This document shows positions 46,094 through 55,046 of a DNA stretch of 64,000 nucleotides, piece after piece. The notes under the pieces were generated by a model. That model saw only the letters and a list, made by a program, of their open reading frames with translations, was not told the origin of the DNA and searched no databases. Source of the stretch: Candidatus Nanohalarchaeota archaeon (GTDB taxonomy: Archaea; Nanohalarchaeota; Nanosalinia; Nanosalinales; JAFCCC01); assembly GCA_017610385.1 (NCBI GenBank), contig JAFCCC010000003.1, positions 9,170-73,169 of the forward strand, given 5' to 3'. Made by a program: the position numbers and the translations under genes. Each line of letters begins with the position of its first letter. The first letter of the stretch is position 1.

Positions 46094-47380
46094 TTACTTT
46101 TTAGAAAAATAGTCAGCTAATTTCTTTGTTTCAATAGTCTTTTCTTTTCCAGTCCCCAAATCTTTTACTTTTACTTTTTTGTCTTGAATTTCTTTTTCAC
46201 CTAAAACAATTAAGTACTTAAAATCTTTAGAAACAGCGTATTTAATTTGCTTGCTTAAACTTCTTTTAATCAAAGCCATTGCTGATTTTATATTTGAATT
46301 TCTTAATTTTTGAACAAGTGCAATTCCACTTTCTTCTAATTCATTATTTTGAAGGGCTATGAAAACACCTTCATTTTTCAATTTAATTTTTTCCTTTAAT
46401 ATTTCACACAATCTATCAACGCCAAAAGAAAAACCTACTGCATGAGTTTTCAATGAACCATATGTTTCTATTAAATTATCATATCTTCCTCCTCCTGCAC
46501 AAGAAAGTTCTAATCCCTCTCCTAAAATTTTTAGTTCCATGATAAATCCTGTATAGTAATTCATTCCCCGAATTAAACTCAAATCTATTTTAATTTTATC
46601 TTGTATGCCATAGGCTTTTGATAACTTTATAATTCTTTCAACTTCCCAGATTCCTTCGATTCCAATTTCATTCTTAATTCTTTCTTTTAAAGCTGAAATA
46701 ATAGTTTCATTTTGCCCTATGATTTTAATAAACTCTAAAATCTGTTTGATTTTTTTTAGAGGGATTTTTTTGCTTATTAATTCTTTTTCAACGCCAGATT
46801 TACCTATTTTTTCTAATTTGTCTAATGAACGGAAGATATCTTCTTTTCTATCTTCTAATTCTAATTCAGTAATAATCCCATCAGCGATTTTTCTAGAATT
46901 AATTTTAATTACGTATTTATTCACTCCTAATTCTTTCATACAATCACATAAAACACCTATTAATTCTGTATCTGCGCTCTGATCAGAAACTCCTAATATA
47001 TCAACATCTGCTTGTGTAAATTCTCTATAACGGCCTTTTCCAGGTCTATCGTATCGCCATACTTGTCCTATTTGAAATCTTTTATATGGTTTTGGAAGCG
47101 TGGGATTGCAAGCAAACATTCTTGCTAAAGGGACAGTAAAATCAAATCGCAAGCCTAGTTCTCTTTTACTTTTATCTTGAAAATAGTAAATTTCGTCTTT
47201 AATCGCGGTTCCTCCGCCACCTTTCATAGCTAAAACATCGAAATTTTCAAAAGCAGGAGTTCTAGCTTCCTCGAAACCATATTTTTCAAAACTTTTCCTA
47301 ATTTTGCTTAAAACCAAAGTCATCAGTTTCATATCTTTTCCTAATAAATCTCTTGTTCCTCGCGGTGTTTGTACTTTCAT
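46094..47380 (-). CDS. hisS: histidyl-tRNA synthetase
   Basis: The 428-aa class II synthetase opens TPRGTRDLLG, has motif 2 FQIGQVWRYDRPGKGRYREFTQ, the HisRS motif LIRGMNYYTGF, and motif 3 AVGFSFGVDRL. A C-terminal anticodon domain follows. Its ATG overlaps the stop of an AbrB-like gene (ATGA), so the two are co-translated. Confidence 0.96.
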   Translation of the reverse strand: MKVQTPRGTRDLLGKDMKLMTLVLSKIRKSFEKYGFEEARTPAFENFDVLAMKGGGGTAIKDEIYYFQDKSKRELGLRFDFTVPLARMFACNPTLPKPYKRFQIGQVWRYDRPGKGRYREFTQADVDILGVSDQSADTELIGVLCDCMKELGVNKYVIKINSRKIADGIITELELEDRKEDIFRSLDKLEKIGKSGVEKELISKKIPLKKIKQILEFIKIIGQNETIISALKERIKNEIGIEGIWEVERIIKLSKAYGIQDKIKIDLSLIRGMNYYTGFIMELKILGEGLELSCAGGGRYDNLIETYGSLKTHAVGFSFGVDRLCEILKEKIKLKNEGVFIALQNNELEESGIALVQKLRNSNIKSAMALIKRSLSKQIKYAVSKDFKYLIVLGEKEIQDKKVKVKDLGTGKEKTIETKKLADYFSKK

Positions 47381-47565
47381 TTTCGCTCCTTCTTACTATT
47401 TGAAATATTATTCTTGTTAGTTAAATAAATGTTCTGTGGTTCAATTAAAACAAAAACTTCACTATTTTCTTTGAGTTTTAGTTTTTTGCGAATAGAACCT
47501 GGAATCAAAAGCCGTCCTTTGCGATCCATCTTAGAACTAAAGCTAACTGAGATGAACTGAATCAT
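47377..47565 (-). CDS. SpoVT/AbrB-domain DNA-binding protein
   Basis: The protein of about 62 aa has a swapped-hairpin AbrB domain: SSKMDRKGRLLIPGSIRKKL followed by LKENSEVFVLIEP. Such dimers bind DNA, often as antitoxins or local regulators. No toxin gene is adjacent; hisS follows directly. The ATG at 47565 (MIQFISVS) is chosen over a TTG at 47592. Confidence 0.78.
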   Translation of the reverse strand: MIQFISVSFSSKMDRKGRLLIPGSIRKKLKLKENSEVFVLIEPQNIYLTNKNNISNSKKERK

Positions 47566-47655
47566 CTGTGTATCTTTTGATGATGAACGCAACCACTTTT
47601 CATTTTGATCAACTTAGAAATAACAAACGAGATATTTAAAGATAGGTGGGATTTA

Positions 47656-47700
47656 GCATTACAGAAGCTTTACAAAGTCCTTAGGTTTATAAGGGTTTAA
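47656..47700 (+). promoter_or_regulatory. duplicated promoter of tandem paralogues (copy A)
   Basis: GCATTACAGAAGCTTTACA followed by AAGTC-TTAGGTTTATAA occurs here and at 48207-48242 with a single mismatch over about 36 bp. This is more conserved than the coding regions it precedes. TTTATAA is the TATA box, placed for a leaderless ATG at 47716; the upstream part may be an activator site. Confidence 0.5.
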
Positions 47701-47715
47701 TTCAAACTAGTTTTT

Positions 47716-48129
47716 ATGGCTGTTGCTGAATTCAAAACAGAACAAGAATTCCGAAGACATTTATCTGCAACAGAGTATGGAAAAAGAATTCTAGATATTT
47801 TTGATAAGTATGCAGAAGGACACGAAACAAAATACAATACAGACAACTTGGGCGATTTAGTTGTTCTAGAGGGAGATGATTCTTCATTATCCCTTTCTCT
47901 GATGGATGAAGGAAAAAGAGCACAAATTTTATTTGATCTTTATGGTTGTTTAGCAGAACCACATTTTAAATTGTGGGTTAACTTAGAAACTGGGCATGCA
48001 CGTTACGGTGTAGGCAGAGAAGTTGACCCCGAACTAGACTATGTAACCGGTTTTTTAGACCGTGTTACTCGACTTGGCGGATTAAAAGCTGAGCTTTTAG
48101 GATTTGCTTCTGATGAAGACGTATTTTAG
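47716..48129 (+). CDS. hypothetical protein, tandem paralogue A
   Basis: The 137-aa acidic protein of unknown family is clearly homologous over its whole length to the next gene. Shared blocks are KTEQ-FR, ATEYG/ATPYG, FDKYAEG, TGH--YGV and the identical ending LLGFASDED. No signal, membrane or enzyme motif is seen. It lies in the newer copy of a duplicated segment whose tail contains a fragment of the adjacent KH gene. Confidence 0.7.
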   Translation: MAVAEFKTEQEFRRHLSATEYGKRILDIFDKYAEGHETKYNTDNLGDLVVLEGDDSSLSLSLMDEGKRAQILFDLYGCLAEPHFKLWVNLETGHARYGVGREVDPELDYVTGFLDRVTRLGGLKAELLGFASDEDVF

Positions 48130-48206
48130 TCTATTCATAATGCAATACAGCTTCCTGATTTGTTAGTTTTTATAACAACACACTCTGTAAGCTTTTTTAC
48201 TTTCTT
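48130..48206. other. orphan 3'-fragment of the KH-protein gene
   Basis: About 50 bp just after paralogue A align closely to the last codons of the convergent KH-protein gene (48672-48720), including the shared block CTGATTTGTTAGTTTTT (TTGATTTGTTAGTTTTT in the gene). The fragment is not attached to any gene and marks the end of the tandem duplication. Confidence 0.7.
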
Positions 48207-48265
48207 GCATTACAGAAGCTTTACAAAGTCTTTAGGTTTATAACGTTTTAATCTAATTTATTTTT

Positions 48266-48670
48266 ATGGCTGACGAGCTAATACAACCTAAAACAGAACA
48301 AGACTTTCGAGAACAATTGGCTGCAACACCGTATGGAGAAAAAATTATAGATTTTTTTGATAAGTATGCAGAAGGTTATGAAACACGATGGTCTGACGAT
48401 GAGATTCTATTTGCTCTAGAAAACAATAGAGAGTCATTATCAATGTACTTAATGGGTGATGAGAAACAAGTTCTGCTTTCGTTTTATCTTTTTACGCCTT
48501 TAGCCGGTCCGGAGTTAACTATTCAGCTTGATTTAAATACTGGACATACTCTCTATGGTGTAGACGGAAAATTTCCTTCAGATCCAACGCGTTTTTTAGA
48601 TCACGTTGAAAAAATAGCGGAATTAAAAGATGAGCTTTTAGGATTTGCTTCTGATGAAGACATACTTTAA
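48266..48670 (+). CDS. hypothetical protein, tandem paralogue B
   Basis: The 134-aa paralogue of the preceding gene has the same start region, the FDKYAEGYET and LNTGHTLYGVDG blocks and the LLGFASDEDIL end. It has its own copy of the promoter (48207-48242). Because it still adjoins the intact KH gene, this is probably the ancestral copy. The function is unknown. Confidence 0.7.
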   Translation: MADELIQPKTEQDFREQLAATPYGEKIIDFFDKYAEGYETRWSDDEILFALENNRESLSMYLMGDEKQVLLSFYLFTPLAGPELTIQLDLNTGHTLYGVDGKFPSDPTRFLDHVEKIAELKDELLGFASDEDIL

Positions 48671-48671
48671 C

Positions 48672-49175
48672 TTACTCAAAATGTAAAACAGCCTCTTGAT
48701 TTGTTAGTTTTTTTACAACGGTTCTGAAAGAAACCTCATTAAACGGAATCCGGCCTTTATCTTTTTGAGAAATCATAATCTTTTTCTTTTCACCGTCTTT
48801 AGAAAATAATGTATTGACGCCCAGAAGTTTTACTGGGAAAACGAGGCTTTTTACGATCTCTTCAAACTTAGGAGATTTTTCTATAATTCTAATTGATTTT
48901 CCTGTTTTTTTAGCTAAAAGTTTGACGATTTTTCCGTTTTTACCAACTACCTTTGCCCCATCACCCTCTTCTGTTAGGATTACAATAGAATCTGAAGTTG
49001 GGATGATTTCGTGAATAGTCGCGCTTTTAAGTGAAGGAATTTCTTCACCGAGCCTAAATAATGTTCTTGAAACGTCAATTATGCTTTCTGTGAGTTCTCC
49101 TTTTAACAATTTTTGACTGCAACCACTACACAAAAAATCAGATTTTAAACAAACAGAACAAAGCGGTGTTTTCAT
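48672..49175 (-). CDS. zinc-finger and KH-domain RNA-binding protein
   Basis: The protein of about 167 aa starts with a four-cysteine zinc motif (CSVC and CSGC, residues 5-19). It continues with a helical segment and a KH domain whose GXXG loop lies in GAKVVGKNGKIVKLL (about 81-95), followed by a short C-terminal domain. The arrangement resembles archaeal NusA-like KH proteins. The ATG at 49175 (MKTPLCSVC) places the zinc motif at the N-terminus; the frame extends to 49214. It is divergent from ychF. Confidence 0.75.
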   Translation of the reverse strand: MKTPLCSVCLKSDFLCSGCSQKLLKGELTESIIDVSRTLFRLGEEIPSLKSATIHEIIPTSDSIVILTEEGDGAKVVGKNGKIVKLLAKKTGKSIRIIEKSPKFEEIVKSLVFPVKLLGVNTLFSKDGEKKKIMISQKDKGRIPFNEVSFRTVVKKLTNQEAVLHFE

Positions 49176-49237
49176 AATTCTAATTTCGAAACTAAAACAT
49201 AAATAAATGTTCAATTATGTTTATATTGGAGGAAAAG

Positions 49238-50419
49238 ATGAAAGTAGGAATCATCGGAAAACCCAGTGCAGGAAAATCAACATTATTCAAAGCAATAACT
49301 CAAAAAGATGTAGAAATTGCAAATTATCCATTCACGACCATCCAACCAAATCTGGGCGTTGCATTTGTTACTCAGGAATGTCCCTGTAAAGAATTAAATG
49401 TAATTTGTTCTCCCCAAAATTCTAAGTGCTTAAACCACATCAGATTAATTCCCATCAATGTTTTAGATGTTGCGGGGTTAGTTCCAGGCGCTTCAGAAGG
49501 CAAGGGTTTAGGAAATCAATTTTTAGACACTCTCCGAGAGGCTTCTGTATTAATTCACGTTCTAGATCTAAGTGGAAAAACAGATGAAAAAGGAGAGCAA
49601 ACAGAAAACCATGATCCTGCTATAGATAAAGAATTTGTTGAACAAGAAATTGACGCATGGTTTTTAAACATTTTTCAAAAGAACTGGAGTGAATATTCAA
49701 AAAAAATTCACATGCAACACTTAAAATTAGATGAATTTCTTGCGGAAAAAATGTCTGGATTAGGAATAACAAAAGAGTTAGTTCAAAATGCACTAAGAAA
49801 TTTAAAATTAGATTCAGATCCGCTAACATGGACTAAAGAAGACTTTCCAAAATTTATTTTACACATGAGAAAAGAATCAAAACCTATGATTTATGCATGT
49901 AATAAAATGGATTTAGACGGAGCAAATGAACGATTTGAAGACTTAAAGAAAAAATACCCAAATGATTTGTTTATCCCAACAAGCGCAGAATGTGAATTGG
50001 CATTAAAGAATGCTGCAGATCACGGGTTTATTTCTTATATCCCCGGAGCAGACACTTTTGAAATTACTCACGAGTTGAATGAAAAGCAAAAACACGCATT
50101 AGGAATAATCAATGATAAAATTTTGAAAAAATATGGGAGTACCGGAATACAAGAGGCATTAAACAGAGCGGTTTTTGATTTATTAGATTATATTGTAGTT
50201 TATCCTGTAGAAGATGAAACTCATTACAAAAGCAAAAAAGGCAATATCCTTCCAGACGCAATTTTATTAAAAAACAAATCAACCGCCTTAGATTTAGCTT
50301 TCAAAATTCATACAGAAATCGGAGAGAAGTTCGTGAAAGCCATTGATGTTAGAACACATAGAATTATTGCAAAAGATCATGTTCTAAAGAACAGAGATAT
50401 AATTAAAATTGTTGTCTAA
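49238..50419 (+). CDS. ychF: YchF/OLA1-family GTPase (ATPase) with TGS domain
   Basis: The protein of about 393 aa is an Obg-related nucleotidase: G1 GKPSAGKST (residues 7-15), G3 DVAGLVPGASEGKGLG, NKMD (G4), a helical insert, and a C-terminal TGS domain. The archaeal/eukaryotic subgroup binds ribosomes. The ATG at 49238 (MKVGIIG) follows a GGAGG site; an upstream in-frame ATG at 49217 lies before that site. Confidence 0.9.
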   Translation: MKVGIIGKPSAGKSTLFKAITQKDVEIANYPFTTIQPNLGVAFVTQECPCKELNVICSPQNSKCLNHIRLIPINVLDVAGLVPGASEGKGLGNQFLDTLREASVLIHVLDLSGKTDEKGEQTENHDPAIDKEFVEQEIDAWFLNIFQKNWSEYSKKIHMQHLKLDEFLAEKMSGLGITKELVQNALRNLKLDSDPLTWTKEDFPKFILHMRKESKPMIYACNKMDLDGANERFEDLKKKYPNDLFIPTSAECELALKNAADHGFISYIPGADTFEITHELNEKQKHALGIINDKILKKYGSTGIQEALNRAVFDLLDYIVVYPVEDETHYKSKKGNILPDAILLKNKSTALDLAFKIHTEIGEKFVKAIDVRTHRIIAKDHVLKNRDIIKIVV

Positions 50420-50970
50420 ATATCAAAGTGCCTTGTGCTACTGAGAAATGCATTTATGTCAAATTCCTCAAGATTTTCATTTCCAAACACCCATTCGATA
50501 GGCCATTTAGCCATATTTACAATTGAAAATAATAATGGTCTGCTCCTATGTTTTCGATATCTCTCACCAATACTTCTAGCAAGTTCAAATACTGTTGGAT
50601 ATTCTGGAGCAGTATATCCTGTGTCCGAGTATTGGCTTTTACCTACTGAGCCCCACCCCTCTTCAGTTCTAAATATTGCATTAACGTGACCTGGACCCCA
50701 AAGTACAAGATTTATTAATAATGGTGGATAACCTAATTTAGAAAGAAAATACGCACCAACCAATGCTCCATCCACACACAATGCGTTACCTTCTTTTAAT
50801 GTTCTTTCAACACTATTTACATAATAATTCCTATCTATTTTACAATAGCGATATTCTAATGTATCTAATACTGATTGTATTTCTTCAGGCGTGCTTAGTT
50901 TTAAATCAGGTATCATACTCATCACAGAATATGCTTTAAGATTCTCTTTGAAGCGTGAACTTACCTTCAA
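50416..50970 (-). CDS. transglutaminase-like cysteine protein
   Basis: The 184-aa protein has a segment with the spacing of the papain/transglutaminase fold: nucleophile-like Cys in EGNALCVDGALVGAYFL (about residue 65), a strand YPPLLINLVL, the histidine in GHVNAIF (about 97) and a following D/S region in GSVGKSQYSD. No signal peptide. The assignment is by motif only, so the activity is uncertain. Confidence 0.55.
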   Translation of the reverse strand: MKVSSRFKENLKAYSVMSMIPDLKLSTPEEIQSVLDTLEYRYCKIDRNYYVNSVERTLKEGNALCVDGALVGAYFLSKLGYPPLLINLVLWGPGHVNAIFRTEEGWGSVGKSQYSDTGYTAPEYPTVFELARSIGERYRKHRSRPLLFSIVNMAKWPIEWVFGNENLEEFDINAFLSSTRHFDI

Positions 50971-50999
50971 GAAAATCTGTTCAGGTTTTTGTAGCTTCT

Positions 51000-51296
51000 T
51001 TATTCTTCCAAGTGAGCTGCGATTATTCGTGCCACATCTTCTTTATTTTCTTCTAAATAGGCCTTTACAGCTTCTCCAACTTCTTTTTTAAAAACCGATT
51101 CCATTGCGGCATCCAAGAAATGTTCTCTTTTTTTATACTGTTCTCACGCACTGTCATTACATTCTCGCATACTCTGGTATGGAGATCCAGAACTTACTAG
51201 GCTATTTACGTACGTTTCTCTTAACCATATTGAGAGGTGTATAAGTTCTGTATAACTGCGCTCTTCAAGATTCTCTGGTAAAGTACCAACTGGCAT
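51000..51296 (-). pseudogene. 99-codon ORF interrupted by one TGA
   Basis: From ATG 51296 (MPVGTLPENL) the frame is open to TAA at 51000-51002 except for a TGA at 51144-51146, codon 51. Both sides keep charged, amphipathic coding character (LSIWLRETYVNSL before; EQYKKREHFLDAAMES after). TGA is an ordinary stop elsewhere (ftsZ, rrp42), so the simplest view is a recently inactivated gene. It lies just upstream of the transglutaminase-like gene. The family is unknown. Confidence 0.55.
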
Positions 51297-51426
51297 ATAA
51301 TTTTCTTTAGAACAACTTAATTTAAACCTAGGTAATGCGCACTACCAGTCCATTATTTATTTAACTCTTGCAAGGTCAGGTTTATTTAATGTGTTTAGAA
51401 AGCAAATTATCTTAAATATCTAATGT

Positions 51427-52521
51427 TTATTTGAAATGAAGTTCCAAAACATCCTCATCTAATAAAATATGATGTCGGCCTTTATTTTGTCCTTCGAATT
51501 TTGCACTTTTACCCCAAACGCGTGCATAATTAAAATTCTTTTGGAATTCTTTGTGGATTTTTTCACAAACTTGATCTACTGTTGAACCAATTTTAATGAT
51601 TAATGGCGCTTTTCGATCTGGTTCTTTTCCAATTCTTTTCATGTATACTCTCATTAATTCTAGATTATTCCATAATTGTTCTACGAATCTATTCAAATTC
51701 CAAGATTTATCTGCTGAAATAAACGTCATTTTTGGGAAATCTTTTTTAATTTTTATTAATTCCCCTTTTGAGAGTTCATCAATTTTATTTAGAATTTCTA
51801 TAAAATGAATATAAACCCGATTCCCTGCTAAAAAATCAATTAAAGTATCTATTGTTATGTTTTCGCGAATTAAAACATCCGCATTTGCTATTCCATATTC
51901 TCTAAAGAGTTCCTTTATTGTATCTTCATCTAAATCTAATTTGAGTGGCGTTAATAGATTAATACCTCCAGAAACCTTCTTTTTAAGTCTAATTAGCGGT
52001 GGTTGTTGATTTAATCTGATACCAGAGTTATAAAGTTCTTGTTCTAGTTGTTTGACATCTTTTAATCTTTTATAATCTGTTATTAAAACAATCAAATCAG
52101 TATTTCTAATAACACTTAAAACTTCTTTACCTCTTCCTTTTCCTTTTGAAGCACCGATAATTAATCCAGGGACATCTAATATCTGTATTTGTGCTCCTTT
52201 GTAGTTTAAAACTCCTGGAATGACTTTGAGCGTAGTAAATTCATAATAACCTATTTCTGATTCTGCATTTGTTAATTTATTCAATAAAGTAGACTTGCCT
52301 GCAGATGGTGGACCCACTAGAGAAATGCTAGCATCTCCAGATTTTCTTAAACCATATCCTAGACCTTTTTTACCTGAAATTTTAGATTCATGTGATTCTT
52401 TTTTATCTTCTAATTTTGCTATATTAGCCTTTAATTTCGCTCTTTCCTTTTCTGTTCCTTTATTTACTGGTGTTTTACTCAATTTCAGTTTTAATTCATC
52501 TAGTCTATCTTGAATGCTCAT
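51427..52521 (-). CDS. drg: DRG-family GTPase
   Basis: The 364-aa protein has an N-terminal helix-turn-helix-like coiled region, G1 GPPSAGKST (about residue 70), G3 DVPGLIIGASKGKGRG, an S5D2L-type insert, NKID (G4) and a C-terminal TGS domain (about 290-364). It is the archaeal orthologue of DRG/Rbg GTPases that associate with translating ribosomes. It is divergent from nth. Confidence 0.94.
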   Translation of the reverse strand: MSIQDRLDELKLKLSKTPVNKGTEKERAKLKANIAKLEDKKESHESKISGKKGLGYGLRKSGDASISLVGPPSAGKSTLLNKLTNAESEIGYYEFTTLKVIPGVLNYKGAQIQILDVPGLIIGASKGKGRGKEVLSVIRNTDLIVLITDYKRLKDVKQLEQELYNSGIRLNQQPPLIRLKKKVSGGINLLTPLKLDLDEDTIKELFREYGIANADVLIRENITIDTLIDFLAGNRVYIHFIEILNKIDELSKGELIKIKKDFPKMTFISADKSWNLNRFVEQLWNNLELMRVYMKRIGKEPDRKAPLIIKIGSTVDQVCEKIHKEFQKNFNYARVWGKSAKFEGQNKGRHHILLDEDVLELHFK

Positions 52522-52574
52522 AGTGTATTAAGAGAAACCTTGTGTTTAAATTACTTTAGTTCCGTAGTCTTTTC

Positions 52575-53228
52575 ATGGAACGAAAAATTCAGAGAGTTAT
52601 TGAAATCTGTGAAAATAATTATGGAAAACCAAAACCATTTAGATTAAGTAACTCATTAGATCTTTTAGTAGAAACAATTCTTTCTCAGAATACCAATGAT
52701 AAAAATACGTTTAAAGCATTCTCTGCTTTGAAAAAATATTATGTAAATTACGAAGAAGTACTTGCGGCAAATGAAACAAAATTAGCAAAAATAATTTACA
52801 GTTCAGGATTTTATAATTTAAAAGCTAAAAGAATTCAAGAGGCTCTTCGAGCAATTAAGGAAGATCGAGGGTCTTTAAATTTAGATTTTTTAAAAAATAA
52901 GAGCAAATCTGTCGCGTTTAATTATCTAATTAAACTTCCAGGAATTGGTCCAAAAACCGCTGCCATTGTTCTTACTTTTGGTTTAAATCACGAAAGTATT
53001 CCAGTAGATACACATGTTTATAGGGTTTCTCAGAGATTGGGCTTAGTTCCTAAAACTTTTGACAGAACAAAAACTCAGGAATTTTTAGAGAACAACACAA
53101 AAAGAGGATTAAAAAATGCGCTACATTATTATTTAATTAAGCACGGAAGAGAAGTATGTCGTGCTAGAAAACCATCTTGTTCTGAGTGTTTTTTAAAAAA
53201 AGAATGCAAGCATTTTAAAAATAAATAA
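52575..53228 (+). CDS. nth: endonuclease III
   Basis: The 217-aa base-excision glycosylase/AP lyase has a helix-hairpin-helix LPGIGPKTAAIV (about residues 121-132, containing the catalytic Lys), the catalytic Asp in PVDTHVYRVSQRLG, and a C-terminal 4Fe-4S loop with cysteines spaced C-x6-C-x2-C-x5-C. It removes oxidised pyrimidines. Confidence 0.94.
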   Translation: MERKIQRVIEICENNYGKPKPFRLSNSLDLLVETILSQNTNDKNTFKAFSALKKYYVNYEEVLAANETKLAKIIYSSGFYNLKAKRIQEALRAIKEDRGSLNLDFLKNKSKSVAFNYLIKLPGIGPKTAAIVLTFGLNHESIPVDTHVYRVSQRLGLVPKTFDRTKTQEFLENNTKRGLKNALHYYLIKHGREVCRARKPSCSECFLKKECKHFKNK

Positions 53229-53234
53229 GATATT

Positions 53235-54626
53235 TCAAAAGTAAGTAATAGCATGTTCAGAATTTCTTATTCTGTCTCTTTTTCTAAAGAAAAATTCAAA
53301 TTGTGCTTTTGGCAATTTTACAGTACCTTCTACTTTTAATATTGGTCTAAATTTATAACTCAAAATTCGTTCTTCACCAGGATTCAGATTTCCGATTTTC
53401 CATTCTATTTCTATGCCGCCTTTTTTATTTTTTATTGAAGTTGGCTTGGCCGCCTCAAATTTATTAGATAATTTCACGATTTCTGGAACATGGTCTATAA
53501 CCCTAACTTTTGTTAGAAGTTCTTTGGTGTTGTTTTTAATATAAATGTAAATGGTATGTTCTCCTTTGGATATACGAGCAACTTTCATGATTTTTGGCAC
53601 CTGAAACTCATACATCGCAAAGTATCCTGTTCCAAATACAAAAAGCGCAATTAAGAATAAAATCCAATAATTTATTCTGTATTTTACTAAAATTGTTTCA
53701 CCAGGTTCTAAGTCTTTTATTACCCAATTGTATTTTATTCCGCCACCAATTTTCTCTTTTGAGGCTATTTTCAAATTTGATTTCATTAAATACGATTTTA
53801 ATCTGTTAATAGATCCACTAACTATCTGAGACTCTTTCTTGACGTTTCCGGTATTTTTAATTTCAATTTTGTATGTATGCCAGAAAAAAAAACTTTTGTC
53901 TGATTTGTCAATACTTATGCTTTGTATTGGTGGAATATTAATTCTAATAGACTTTGAACTTTCGATTTCTCCTTCTGTGTTTATCACATTCAAAATAATG
54001 TTTTGAACGCCAACTAATTTTTCATCAACTCTTATAGGAATATTAAAATAAAATGTGCTTCCCGGTTTTAACATAGGAATTGAAACAGAATTATTTGTGT
54101 TATTTAATGTTCCCATTAAAGAATAACTTCCTATCTCATATGCTGCAACATTTTTTATTTGCCCAGTAAGATTAATTATTTCTCCTGGAACATAACTTGT
54201 TTTAGTTGTTCTAAGACCGGAAACTGATAATTTTTCATCTCTTACGACGGTTATGAAAGCTTCTAATTTAAGATAATTCTCTAAATCGCTTTTAGGGTAT
54301 ATGTAAATAAAGAATCCTCTATTGCCTGCTTCTGCATTTTCATCTGGCGTTACATAAATTTTAGTAGTTTTTGTAGTATTTGGTAAAAGATCTAAAGAAT
54401 AATCTTGTTGATAAAACCAACCAGGTTTCATGCTTTGTGTGTAAATCGTAAATCTATCTGCTGTTGGCATTTCGTTTGTAACTTCTACTCTAAATTCCCC
54501 GACCTCTCCAGGGTAAACATTTTGTTTAATTGCATAAATGGTTCCCTTAAATCCTTCTACACATAGGCCAAAGGAAGATAATAAGACAAATAGAATTAAT
54601 GGAACCAGAATTAATGATTTTCTCAT
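53235..54626 (-). CDS. secreted/membrane surface protein with Ig-like domains
   Basis: The protein of about 463 aa has a signal peptide (residues 1-25) and several beta-sandwich repeats, including an NEW3-like region near the N-terminus (YPGEVGEFRVEVTNEMP) and a DUF11-like one near the C-terminus (NPGEERILSYKF). A membrane helix lies near residues 325-345. It carries many N-x-S/T sites. It is probably an envelope or adhesion protein. The ATG at 54626 (MRKSLILVP) gives the clean signal; the frame runs to 54644. Confidence 0.7.
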   Translation of the reverse strand: MRKSLILVPLILFVLLSSFGLCVEGFKGTIYAIKQNVYPGEVGEFRVEVTNEMPTADRFTIYTQSMKPGWFYQQDYSLDLLPNTTKTTKIYVTPDENAEAGNRGFFIYIYPKSDLENYLKLEAFITVVRDEKLSVSGLRTTKTSYVPGEIINLTGQIKNVAAYEIGSYSLMGTLNNTNNSVSIPMLKPGSTFYFNIPIRVDEKLVGVQNIILNVINTEGEIESSKSIRINIPPIQSISIDKSDKSFFFWHTYKIEIKNTGNVKKESQIVSGSINRLKSYLMKSNLKIASKEKIGGGIKYNWVIKDLEPGETILVKYRINYWILFLIALFVFGTGYFAMYEFQVPKIMKVARISKGEHTIYIYIKNNTKELLTKVRVIDHVPEIVKLSNKFEAAKPTSIKNKKGGIEIEWKIGNLNPGEERILSYKFRPILKVEGTVKLPKAQFEFFFRKRDRIRNSEHAITYF

Positions 54627-54699
54627 ATTCCCCCAAAACAGCATTATTCGGTAATTTTTATAAGTTTATGTGCTGAATGATGTCGTTAATATTGCCGCG

Positions 54700-54842
54700 A
54701 ATTATAAGGAACTCACTTCACTTTTTCGTATTTGCGTGAAGGGGGCTTCTGAAGGAATTTCACATAGAGCATTAACCGATTTTGCAGTTATTTGAGTGAA
54801 GGTTGCCTTAAGAAGTGCTTGCCGCCTGAGTTAACAGGTAAA
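54700..54842. repeat. hairpin repeat element before tRNA-Pro
   Basis: The 17-mer AACTCACTTCACTTTTT at 54710-54726 is identical to 32570-32586. The module GTGAAGGGGGCTTCTGAAGG (from 54736) matches GTGAAGGGAACTTCTGAAGG at 32772, and another GTGAAGG copy begins at 54796. TAACCGATTTTGCAGTTA and a CCTG/CAGG stem also have counterparts in the 32.5-32.8 kb array. Confidence 0.55.
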
Positions 54843-54915
54843 TGGGCCAACCGAGATTTGAACTCGGGTCTAGAGCTCCCAAAGCTCCAATGCTAGTCCA
54901 CTACACCATCGGCCC
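54843..54915 (-). tRNA. tRNA-Pro(TGG)
   Basis: The 73-nt cloverleaf has no intron. Acceptor GGGCCGA/TTGGCCC, D-stem GTGT/GCAT, anticodon stem GGAGC/GCTCT with loop TTTGGGA giving TGG, T-arm CCGAG-TTCAAAT-CTCGG, discriminator A. The cognate synthetase gene proS is at 22227-23693. Confidence 0.92.
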
Positions 54916-55046
54916 AAACTGCAATAACGTGGGAAATCAAAGATTTTCTTGTTCAGCAAAACGATTATTTCACTTGAGTTTGATTACCATAATCAATTAC
55001 AATCAATTGACGTTCTATTCATACTTTAATTAATATCCTTTTTATG

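Noticed and set aside
42181-51146. TGA read as tryptophan in the two interrupted genes
   Set aside because: Reading TGA as Trp would fit both local contexts, but TGA is the normal stop of ftsZ, rrp42, sepF and the coiled-coil gene, and the Nudix gene has two further lesions.
54842-55033. Plus-strand ORF starting MGQPRFELGSRAPKAP
   Set aside because: It is the antisense translation of tRNA-Pro, a well-known annotation artefact.
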